Source: Polydactylus sextarius (lineage: Eukaryota > Chordata > Actinopteri > Polynemidae). Taken from it: a stretch of DNA of 64,000 bases. This document shows, piece after piece, positions 10,777-21,725 of this stretch. Location of the stretch: the NCBI GenBank assembly GCA_016801845.1, contig CM028912.1, positions 20,148,001-20,212,000 of the forward strand, written 5' to 3'. The number at the start of each line of letters is the position of its first letter. Position 1 is the first letter of the stretch. The position numbers were made by a program, and so were the translations under genes. The notes below the pieces were generated by a model. That model did no database searches and was not told the DNA's origin. It saw only the letters and a list, made by a program, of their open reading frames with translations.

Positions 10777-13700
10777 CATGTGTCCCAATTTTGTGGCTAG
10801 TCCATTGAGAGACTACTGAAGCTTTTAATTTCACAAATATCAATCATTTTACATTTTGATGTTTGGTATAAAATATCAGACTCTACTTTATGTTAATATT
10901 GAAAAGTGTAAATGCTTCTAAACATAAATGCATACATGTGTATTTCAGTATGCATCAGTATGTGTTGTGTCAATGTATGTAAACATAGACACAACATATG
11001 AAGGTTTTACTGTCTTGTGTTGAGTCATGCAATATGGAAGTTGGTATCGGCACCAACAGTTTGTCCTCCTTCCTCTGCTGTTATTTCTTCATGTTGGAAA
11101 TACACAGACAGTCCCATGCCTTCTGCTATGTGGCCAAATGTTTTATATATGCACTGCATCTTTACACACCTGTCCTGTTGAATGCACTTATCTATCCACA
11201 AAAGCAACAATGCAAATTTAGACCCAGTACACTTTGATGTTTGAACAGGACGCTCAGCCACAGTCAGCCATGACAAGTCTCTGAATTTCTGAAAGTTTTC
11301 TTGTCTCTCACCTCGAAAAGATGTATGTATAGCATGTGATATATAAACAACGCCCTGAGCTCCAAACCTGCTACACCCCAAGTGCTGTAAGAATAAAAGT
11401 GAAATTGTTGAAGATGTTTTACCCTGTTGCAGGAGATAGCCAGGGGCCTTAATTGTGACCTGTGTGTGTGACGTCACTGTTACAGGTGTCTTCTGGGAGA
11501 AAGAGCAGCCATTTGCATTAGGATTAGTGACATGTGACATGAGATTTAAATAAGCTCAGGGTCAATGCAGAACATTTGAGGCAGAATGTGTTAATTCTGT
11601 TACTTTTAATAACCTACACCTATAAACCTACCTGCAATAAATTTACCCACACTGGATATCATCAAGTTAAATTATGTCTCCCATTTGCAATGCAAAGACC
11701 ATATTGTGCTTATATTTATGATTTGTATAATGTTTATACAGGATTTATATTGTTTTTTAATTCTTAGACCAAGCAGCACCTTGACATAGCCCTTGTAATT
11801 TTGTTGTACTTGCAGCAGGTCCCGTTGTTGTACAATTACAATACAAGTTTTCTGTTTCTTTAAATAAAGTCCCAGTCTGGGTAAAATAAACGTGAACATC
11901 TCATCTTTTCTAATCAGTGGTGCCCAGACTGCAGCTTGTTACCAACCACATGAATGAGACAGCATAAATGTATCGTGCAGCAGCCTGTGTGTTCCCACCC
12001 ATGTTTGGAAACCAAAGAGACAGAGTCGGGTAACAACCTCTTATTCAAAAAAAAAATGTGAATGTATCTTATGTAACTTATTAGGCCAGAGTAAAGTTTG
12101 CATGTCCCATTCATTCCTGCCAATATATGTAAATGAACTATGCAGGAAATAAAGGGACAACGCCATGCAGGAGCCTCCAGCTTCTCCTGAACACATGGGT
12201 ATCTAAAATCCTGATGGTCCTAGATTTTTAGAAATTACAGTCAAGTACAAACTTCTGCAATTGCCTTGATAATATTATTGACACTGTGGTTAATTACCAG
12301 ACATTGCACTGTAATAGACTGCTGACTTCTACACCAAGGGTGTACATCAAACGATAAGTGTTACAGCTAATAAATTGATTAGATGAATATTAATCAAGAC
12401 AATACAAAGTCAAATGAAGAAAAATGTAATCATATATCACACACACTTTTCTGTCCACATCAGTTCCTAATACTGGATCATATTAATCAGCTGTATCTCT
12501 CCAGTGAAGACATGTTTAAATGCTTTGATGGTTTAAACACATCTTAACCGGAGAGATGGTCAGCTGGATGGACAGCTTGTTAATATAGATAAAATAAAAT
12601 CCAGCCAATTTAAGAGGAGAGAGGATGGAAGACAAAGCAAGTATAAAAAAGGCTGTCCTGAAACTTATGGGGAAAAGGCTCTGCACAAACTGCAGTGCTT
12701 TATTTTGGGACAATTCACAATTGAATTTCATCTTTGAATTGAATTTCATTTCACAAAGGAAAATGAGCCCTTTTGAATGGATGTCAATTGCTGCCTCAAT
12801 CAGTTTAATGCGTAAAAGCTTTCAATTTAAGTGGTGCTTTCTTTAATTACTAAAATGGATTACAGAGTTGAGAGCTGATAATGGAACTTGAAATTATTTG
12901 TTGTTTTATTTATTGAAAAGATGATGACGTAAAGCTAATTATGATTCACTTATAATTTAAAGTCAGATTGCTGATTTATTTGTGTAAATATGTGTTTTAT
13001 CCTGAAAGCAGCTTTTGAAACAAATAAATATTGAACTGACTGCAACATCTGTTTCCTGGTCATTTGTGGCTCCAGCAACAATATTAATTCCATAACTTTT
13101 AATGCTCTTTAACAGCTATGATGAGTAGATAATGTGATTTTTTTGTGCATTGCAGCCAATATGTTGTTTTATCTAAATAGATAAATGTTCCAAAAAGAGT
13201 AGCTTGTTTAGATGACCAGTTACAACATAAAAAGATTTTATACAGTTTAAATTGCTAGAGATTGGTTTCCATATAGGCAAATGCATAAATTGTGTTTATT
13301 TTAAACCAGAAGAATTAGATAGTAGGCGTCATTTTGAAGCTCATTTAACCAGAGTAGCCAGAGGGCATTTGAATAACATTGCATAACATTGCTTCCACAT
13401 GCAAACATGTTCCATTGGCTTCAGGACCTTTTGCCATGTATTCATTTGGGGGTAACTGTACATCACAACAGGTCCACAAGAGTAACATGATCTCTCTCCT
13501 ATCTCTATTAATGACACAGCCGAGTAATTTCTATCCATCTCCCACTTTTAGCACAAAAATCACCTCTGTGGAGATCAGGTCAACTGTTCATGTCAGACAT
13601 GAAGTGAAGAACAACACAAAACATACAAGGCACATAACTAAGGCTTAACAGTTGTTGTTGCTTATTTTGATCCACATCAAAATAAGAAGAAACAAGTTCA

Positions 13701-15089
13701 GCAGTGATGAGACGTCATCACTGGTACTTCTGCCTGAGGAATGTTTGATCGCCATCTACTGGACAGAATCACAAACACAGGGTTAGTTATAATGTTTGCT
13801 CGGGAATCAACTTCCACATTTTTTGTTATTGAAGTCAGCTTCAAAACATAAAAGAAACTTTTTGACATTTTCCTAAGTGTAACTATTTAATTTCTTTCCA
13901 GAAAAGGAAATGTGAAGATCTATGTAGAAGATGTATATGACTGCTCTACTCTACAGTGAGTGTCCATTCAAGACAAAGATTTAAAAAAATGAGGAAAGGG
14001 GAAAACCGCTTGGCTGACTGTGACTCTGTTTAGACATACCTCACTGTTTATATTGCTACTATTATTATTATTTATATGTTGTTTGTTTAATGCATATAAA
14101 AACTTAGAACATAAAACATAGTCATGCTCATGTTTCCCTCTTACTGGAGGTCGGTGGTTTCAGGTTGTCAGTTCTGTCTCTTTGGATATCAGAGCCTCCA
14201 CTGACTCACTAGCAACTGCTTAGATGCTGGTGATCACAGTCAGGATGATTTCAACCTAATTCAGTCTCTTAAAACATTTTGTTTTGTGTTGTTTACTTAC
14301 CTTTATCGTGAGCTGATATATAAATAATGTCTTCAGATTTTGTTTTTCTCATTTTGATTTTTTTTTTACAAATCTTCACTTGGACTCAAAAACGAACTGG
14401 TTAGATTTTAGTGGTCAAAGGTCAAAGTTCACTGTGACCTCACAAGATGTGTTTTTGGACAGAACATAAGTGTTCAAAGGCTAATTAACTGTATCTGAAG
14501 TGGTTGGTAGTGACATACAATATACAACTGTGAAGTATCAATCCTAGTTTTTCATCATGTTTTTTTGTTTTGTTTTGTTTTGTACTACTTATTAGTATAA
14601 TTTTGAGGTGGTATTTCCACATCATGTGACTTTGTAAATTCAACTTTTATATACATTGAAAATTCCATTTATGAAAAGTACATACTAAACAGTATAGAAA
14701 TGCAGAAGTGTATGAAATACAGTGGAAAATGACATGTAGAAATTGCATATTAAATTGCTCTAGAATAGAATAATAGAGTAATAAAGACTTTTTCTTACAT
14801 ATTCTAGTATCATCAAATTATTATGTAATAATTATTATTCTATCAGTTACTGTATGCCTTCTAAGGGTTAAGCAAGACAAAATGACAAGAAGCACAGACA
14901 ATTTGACTTTTACTCACACATATATTTATTAAGATGACATAAGACATAAGACCATGAGGCCGGGGTTGGAATCTTACACACAATCGAATACATACAGAAC
15001 CAACAAACTACATTGCTGAGTGTGTGGTTTACAAGGTTTAAACATTAGAGGCTATATAACCATTACTACAAGACATGAATTTAAAATCA
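10774..15089. other. Intergenic region between the two SAMD9-like copies; no gene seen
   Basis: AT-rich sequence with only short open frames. The longest (171 codons, minus strand, 11025-11540) resembles nothing I recognise and lacks splice or promoter support. A palindromic CRE (TGACGTCA) lies at 11469-11476. The missing C-terminal exon sequence of the second SAMD9-like copy is not visible here. Confidence 0.5.
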
Positions 15090-15328
15090 AAACTTAGTGC
15101 TGGCACCAATGGGTACAATATGAGGTAGGGGACAGCCGAGACCCTCCCCAGCCCTATGTATCTGATATAGGACTAACTCAACTAAACCCTAGTCTTCGTG
15201 CTGCTATATATGGGGGGTACTTATGCACTGAAACCCACTGGGACAGATAAGCAGCTGGAAACCAGCGACCCTCTGAAGCCAGGGACGTGCTCCCGAGACA
15301 ACTGCTCTACCCACATTTGCAGCCACAC
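15090..15328 (-). mobile_element. Decayed tRNA-derived SINE
   Basis: Read on the minus strand from 15328, the sequence begins with a tRNA-like head: tgtggctgc, then a box A-like GGGTAGAGCAGTTG and a box B-like GGGTCGCTGGTTTCCA about 40 bases later. This is the layout of fish SINEs that open with a tRNA-derived promoter. The body down to about 15090 is unrecognised. Its position just beyond the truncated end of the second SAMD9-like copy suggests, but does not prove, that an insertion or rearrangement removed the C-terminal coding region. Confidence 0.5.
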
Positions 15329-15446
15329 TAAACATTTAAATGACAAATCCACTATTGGAATATGTCATCTTAACCTAACAGGGGATTAATGGGTCAATAA
15401 CAAACATGGCTACTCCAACTGTGTATTGTAACCCAATAGCTGAACA

Positions 15447-18400
15447 CTAATGAGGATAACATGACAGTTTATTCAAAATTCTCCTTTTTTTTCTTTTCTT
15501 TTCCATCATGTGTCGTAACTTGGCAATGTTGGCGTCATTGTTAAACCTTTTGGATGCATTCAGAAGTATGTTCACTTCCATCCCTGGAGTTTCATTTTCG
15601 ATATCTTTAATTAGTTTGGTCTTTTTTTCCTTTCTCAGGAAGCCAAGACAAGCAGAGATTTTCCAATCTATCCAATGTGCTTTTGAACATTTTCCTACTA
15701 AAATATAGTACACATCTTGCAAGAGTTGTTCTTTGCCTTCTGTACTCTCATAAAGCTCATCTGTCAACAGTAGGAGGTTGGTAATGTCAGCCTTTGTCAT
15801 TTTGTAAGTCTTTTCAATTTCTTGCAAACAGAACATTGCAAACTTTGGAAGGATAATTTTCACAGCCTTATATTCAACTGTTTTACCCTTAACTGTGACA
15901 CAGCAAATTAAATTTGAAAGTTTCCCAAATGATTTTTGCACATTGTCACTTCCACACCAGGTTTCAAGTTGTAGACCGAGAAATTTCTGGCACAGGGAGA
16001 CAGAGAGTGAAGCACCATCACAGTATACACTCAAAAGACTTAGAAGAGCCAAGAGTTGGATATTTTTCTGGTCTGATGGTTTCCTCAGTGTGTTGCTGAC
16101 TACATGTTGAATATACTTTGGGTTCAAGTCATTCTTGCTGATCATGAATTCATAGAATGTTTTAAAGGTTTCATTTGATGTAAACTGTTCCTGCTCCTCA
16201 TGAGAGAGATTATTTCTGAGGAATACAGTGTCCTTAGTTGTTGCAGTCTGGTCTGAGGACCTCATACAATTAAGAAGAATTACATGAGTAGATTTAATGT
16301 TTTTACTTGTGCATTTTTCCTCAATCTTTTTCTGCAAATGATTCACTATTTTCATATTGTCAAAGTCATCTATCATCAATAAAACAGGAACCTGTGGTAG
16401 ATCCTCCCAACAATCATATGTTAAAAGTTTGACCACTTGATCAGCTACTTTATCAGAGTCTGCACTTTTGTTTTTAAGGACAGCACAACGGAAGCTTTTG
16501 CGACAATCCCATAAAGTATTCATGGCCAAGGTTGTTCCACCACATCCAGGTTCATGGATGAGGTTGACCAACCCACAACTTTCTCTTTTGGAAGCCCAAA
16601 CTTGATTGATTTTGACAATTAAATATTCTGTTTTGTTTCGTTTGACAAAGTTTGATCCACGGTGACCTGACAAATATAAATTCTCCCATAGCATTTTTCC
16701 TCCTCTGTAAAAGTTCTCATTTTTGTCCTTGACTTCTCCTTCACATTGGTTTACACACAGGATGTCTAAAGTATTCAGGCTACACTCTACTTCTGTGGTC
16801 AGTACCACTCTGCTTCCCCCACCAGAGGGTAGGAAACGGGTGGATCTTCTGCTTTTTGACCAAAGACTGAGGATAGTACCATTGATGGCAGCCAAACTGA
16901 GCTTATATATACATCTATCAGAGATGTCAACATGTAATTGAGCATCAATCAAGTCCCTCCAGTAAATAAATGCATTTTCATTCTCACATATAGACAAAGG
17001 ATTTGATCTGTGCCACCAAGAACCTTGAGGAATTCATTGATAGTCTCAACAAGTAGGTCTTTCTCGTCACTCACTGTTGACCAAAGTAAGAAAATGGCAA
17101 GGAACCTCTTGTTTGGAAGAACATCTTTCTGACACAAGAAAGAAATTATATCTCGAACCGAAGATCCCTTGTCCATCAACTGATGGTCTATGTCTGAGGG
17201 CCTCACTTTCTCTATACCTCCATGGCAGGTAATCAAAGTGGTGTTCAACACCTCTGCTTGTTTAGAGATTTTATACTGATCTGTTAAAAAGACATTAACT
17301 GTATTTAGCTTTTTAAAGTGATATTTTAATCCATAATTTGCTGATTCTGGATCAAAGTCCAAAACTGTTGATGGATTGAATTCTTTAAGAAATTCTAGTA
17401 ATTTACACTGGCTTGGATGTGCTTTGTTAGTTACTATCACATAATGTTCAAAGTTTGACTCATCTAAAGAGAGGGAACCACCTGTTATCATCTCAGTTAA
17501 TGCAGTCCCTTGAGAATGGTGTTTAGTAACATAAATATTTCTCCTTTCAGCTTCTTTTCGTTGTCGTGATAGTTGCTGTATATTTTTAACATGACTTTTA
17601 TACTTCCATTTATTTTTGGCATCTGTGGTTGATTTGAGGAGATCAATACTGTTGCCACCTTCTCTGACAAAGAATTGTTTCTTTTTTGTTTCATTAACAG
17701 TTTCAGTTTTTGCTTTTGTCTTAACTTTTTTGTCCATGTTAAAACAATGGTAATATTCTTCTTCACAGATATTTGAGTCAGGAACTATGTCCACTTCTAT
17801 CACATATGTAATAAAAGATGTCACATCCCTGTTGAGAACCTCAACAAATCGAGGAGGTCTGATGCAATGATTTGCAGCCTGTCTGTATTTTGGCTCTATA
17901 AATTTTATAATAGCAGATCTTAATTCCGTCTCATATTTTTCTCTGTTCTCAACAACCACCCCCAGCACTTCACCATGTGGGTCATCCCTTATTCCAAAAT
18001 GTATAGTGCCATTGGTGCGACTATTCATGCAGGCAAGACCAAAACGAATAGTCTCATAAATAAACTTTCTATATTTACCTTCCTCAGTACAATCTGCTGT
18101 GTTGATAAAAGCTTTATACTCGTGGCAGGGTTCAATCAAATCTTTAACACCTGATTCTATAGGAATAAGAATGCCGTTCATAATGTATCTGTGTGAAGAT
18201 GAATATTTTTTGAATGGATAGGGAAGACATGATCTACAAGGTATGTCTGAACCTTTTAGTTGGATTTTCTTCCCTTGGTTACTTTTTAAATTTTCACCCA
18301 CAGTTTCTCTGCTGAGATGGTGTTGCTTTTTGTTGGACGACAGGTCTCCCTCTTCACTCTAAAACAAAATATTTCACTTTAATAATTTCCCCCTTGAATA

Positions 18401-18601
18401 GTTTTGCTCTTAGGATTGATTTAGAGTTTGATTGATTTAGAGTCATAATCATAAAGACCACACCAGCAGATAATATTCTTTTTTAAACAGGTCCTTCATT
18501 TTATCTAATAAATCATTTTATCTAACAAAGTGAAACAGTTGATAACTAATTTCATTGATTTCATCACTCACCACAGCAGTGGATTTCTCTCGATTGTCCA
18601 T
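15447..18601 (-). pseudogene. SAMD9-like copy 2: frameshifted, lacking SAM domain and C-terminal third
   Basis: Coding exon 1 is 18572-18601 (MDNREKSTAV, donor gtgagt). Exon 2 starts at 18358 after an acceptor ttgttttag and stays in frame (SEEGDLSSNKK). AlbA_2 (MNSRTNGTIHFGI), SIR2-like, Walker A (HEPGCGGTTLAMN) and Walker B (VLLMIDDFDN) segments align closely with copy 1. At 16992-16993 two extra bases relative to copy 1 (coding strand TGTCTATATG against TGTATATG) shift the frame; the upstream frame stops at 16949 after about 479 codons, while the downstream frame continues open for about 515 codons to a stop at 15447. No SAM domain precedes AlbA_2. Homology ends near the start of the TPR-like region, after which a lysine/arginine-rich unrelated tail ends in SCYPH. 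With the shift ignored it would be about 980 aa. One isolated lesion between two long open frames means a young pseudogene, an assembly error, or programmed recoding; the first two are likelier. Confidence 0.85.
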
Positions 18602-18631
18602 GCAGGCTGCCTCTGACTCACTGCCAAGCTC
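18572..18631 (-). other. First coding exon of SAMD9-like copy 2
   Basis: Acceptor tttgatatag precedes position 18631, ATG is at 18601-18599, and a consensus donor gtgagt follows at 18571. The spliced frame runs directly into the AlbA_2-containing exon, which is why I prefer this ATG to the GTG opening the long frame at 18301. This exon encodes only ten residues and replaces the SAM domain found in copy 1. Confidence 0.65.
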
Positions 18632-19844
18632 CTATATCAAAAGAGAAGGTTAATTGAGCTGCTTTCATATTTATAATTAGTAATAAGCTAAACTAAGTTC
18701 AGAAATAACCTTAAACCCAAGCATCTGTAAATAATATGTTTCATGTTAGCATACTTTGCTACTTTCATGTTCATTCTAAGAAACATTCTTGACTTGGGAG
18801 CATAGCAAACAAAACATTTCAAGTAATTTGAACAAACTTTAAGGTAATGGCCTGTGATGCGGGTCAGCTGTTAAGATAAGATTTAGTTTATGTGGACAAA
18901 CTGTAGTTCCTACCACTGATTTGAGAGTGTCCACAGGGTGGTTGATGGGCGATCGGGGTGTATGTTGACACCCGTCTAGGGCCTGGCGTGAACATAGTAA
19001 GTTAACAAGACAAGTGAGATGTAGTGCCTCTTTCTGTGACTGAATTTGCTTTAGTTTTTGAATTGTGTTATTTCCTTCATTTTATAACTGTTAAGCAAAG
19101 TTATACAGTTCACAGTTTATTTTTGCTGACATTATGCCTGAGCAATATATTATTATTTTAATTTATACCATTTATTATATCTGGTATAGAATTATTTAAT
19201 ACCATTTATACAGTGCTCGCATTTAAATCTCAGGGACTGAGAACAAAGTCTCTATCACCAGGCTCTCTCTCTTTCTCTCTCTCAGTCTCACTCACACACC
19301 TACACCCTGCTCCAATGTATTTGACTTTGAATTGAACTGAACATTGTGTACAGAAAAATACCAGGATATAAACAGTATATCAAGATTCATCCAAAATATA
19401 TTGGGATGTGTAAATCTTTATCCGTTTTGCCCAGTCCTAGATGACATCAAGAAGAAGCTGAATAAATAAAGATGAAAGAACAATTTCTGCTGTATCACTG
19501 ATTTTAGCATTAAATATTGCTCACATTAGAAATAAGCCTCCATGTTTTCATTGCTGTTGTCTTTTTCATGTGTAGACCTACTTTCAGATTCCAAACATAA
19601 ACTTATAAACATTTCATCAGTTTACCTTCATTTCACCTCCACCTTAATTATCCATGACCAGCTTCATGGCCATGTCACTATTGCCAGTAGATCAGTTATG
19701 CACTGGGAAACAGAGTTTAGAAGAAAATTACTACCAGCTGCATTATATGATCCATTTTAATTGTGTGTTACAGTGAGTTTCTCCAACATTTTTTTCTATT
19801 AATTATTTATCCTTGTGTACTTCAGATTCTTCATCTCTTCTTTT

Positions 19845-20720
19845 GAAAGAGAAAACAATAATGAATTATCTCAGACCAGAGTTTATAACCTGTCAGTTGC
19901 TTCACCTTCAAAGGAAACAAAACTGACAACAGAGGTGGAGTCTTGGCAGGTAAAGTGCATCAACATTACCACCAGTCCAATTGCACAGGTGTAGCAATGC
20001 TCTGCATATTTTCAGCATTGTAAATACAGTCACTGAGTGTCACTTCATGCATAACTGGTCCCAACTAGTCACAATTCACATTCTAAAATATGCTAAATTT
20101 TTGATCTGTAGTTAAAAAAACCTACATATATAAATTGTAGGACTCCTTCAGGACTGAAACATATTCCACAGACAGGCCTCATGTTTGTTAGGCCATAAAC
20201 ATGTGGGATTTTTTATTTATTTATTTTTTTAAATCTTAATTATTATAATACATCTAATAAACTAAACTAATTACCAAAAAATGTTTTTTTAGGGTTTATA
20301 TGAGGTACAAATACATCAAGCTTGCATAATTTTTTGCACAAGATGCTGGATTTAAGTCCCCATCAATGGGGATGGTGTCCACATGTATAAATCTGTAACT
20401 GGAAGGAAGCAGCAGCTGAAGACCACTGGAACCTGTAGATACTGGACCATCTAAAGCGACAGTCTCCATTAAATGGCCCACGTTTAAAAGCTTGGTACTT
20501 ATTTTTAAGTGTTTGTAATATTTTTTTGTAATATTATTTTGTTTTACTTTTGAGATAATAATGCTTTTGCTGTGGGATTTATTTTTTTTAAAAAATCTAT
20601 TTTTTTTTCAAAATAATTTAGAATAATTTCAAAAAGGATTGTTTTCATCACGTCGCTTTGCTGTTATTTTGTTCATCAGACATGGGTAGAATATTTAGTT
20701 ACTTTTTATATCTCATGCTC
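19845..20720. repeat. Duplicated segment, copy A (TATA plus ISRE-like on minus strand)
   Basis: First of three related segments. On the minus strand it contains GGAAACAAAACTG (19913-19925, plus-strand reading) about 25 bases upstream of a TATA box GGTTATAAAC (19881-19890). The shared body includes gtaggactccttca, gactgaaacatattcca, cctcatgtttgttagg and catgtgggatttt. The minus-strand exon-like stretch after the TATA ends in AAG followed by ga rather than gt, so the splice donor seems lost. Confidence 0.65.
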
Positions 20721-20956
20721 AAGGAGAGATAAAAAAAAAAAATTCTGTTGGAAAAAAAAAACAAGCAGCATTTGTTCGTGGCAAATGAAGATTATCAATC
20801 CTTCAATTTAATGTTAATGTAATTTAATGTTAATACTAATGTCAATCATTTTCACTATTTTCCCAATTAATCAGTGGAATCAGTCTCAAGCTAAACAGTA
20901 TAATGATAAAAAAGTTACCAAATATCATTAACATCATTAACAAGAGGAAATTTTAC

Positions 20957-21410
20957 CTTAATGTGCTTCTCTTCACCTCTTCTTTAGGAAAGAATCAGTG
21001 TGTTACATCAGGTCTAGGACCAAAGTTTATAACCTGCCAGCTGTTTCACCTCTGAAGGAAACAAAACCAAAGAAGAAGAGGGCGAGCACAGGTGTGGCTG
21101 CATTTTCCACATTTACAAGGTTGTAAGTCAATTAGTGTCACAAATGCATAAATGAGTCACAATTTAGTTTCCATTGTAAGTAATAGGCTACATTTCCAAT
21201 CTTAGTTAAAATACCTGCATATAAACTGTAGGACTCCTTCATGACTGAAACATATTCCACAGGCCTCATGTCTCTTAAGGCATAAACATGTGGGATTTTT
21301 AAAAATTCTTAATTATTGATTATTATTAATAATTAAAAAGATTTTTTTTAAAAATCTTTCATCAACCATCAACAGCAGATGTAGGTTGAATATTTAATGG
21401 CACTGTGCCA
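20957..21410. repeat. Duplicated segment, copy B; candidate promoter and leader exon of SAMD9-like copy 2
   Basis: Second related segment. Minus-strand order: ISRE-like box (plus-strand GGAAACAAAACC, 21057-21068), TATA box GGTTATAAAC (21025-21034), then an exon-like stretch ending AAG with an intact donor gtaaaa at 20956. Initiation would fall near 21000, giving a leader exon of about 45 bases that could splice to the acceptor before 18631. Body sequence (gtaggactccttcatgac, gaaacatattccacag) matches copies A and C. Confidence 0.55.
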
Positions 21411-21424
21411 TAGTCATATTTGCT

Positions 21425-21725
21425 CCTGTAGTTTCACCCAACCCCCACCCACCTTGAACAATAGGTGGAATCTTGGTAGGTAAACTGTTCAAGTGCACAG
21501 GTGTGGCTGTGCTCTCAACAAAACATTGTAGTTGCCATTCTAACTAATATGCCTTTCCAATCTGTAGTTAAAATTCCTGCATATATAAGCCTTCATGACT
21601 GAAACATATTCCATAGACAGACCTTGTGTTTGTTAGGACATAGATATAATTTTTGTTGGAGTTTATCTGAGGTACAAACACATCAAGTTCACAAGTTTTT
21701 CACCATATGAGGAGCTGGATTCATT
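21425..21725. repeat. Duplicated segment, copy C (truncated)
   Basis: Third related segment: it shares gcacaggtgtggctg with B, gacttcatgactgaaac-type sequence with A and B, and the distal block gtttat(c/a)tgaggtacaaa with A. The ISRE-like and TATA part is absent, so it is probably not a promoter. Confidence 0.6.

Noticed and set aside
10574..10843. His-Thr repeat protein frame
   Set aside because: It is a translation of the (TG)n microsatellite.
11025..11540. 171-codon open frame, minus strand
   Set aside because: No recognisable domain, no promoter or splice context, and low-complexity composition in an AT-rich intergenic stretch.
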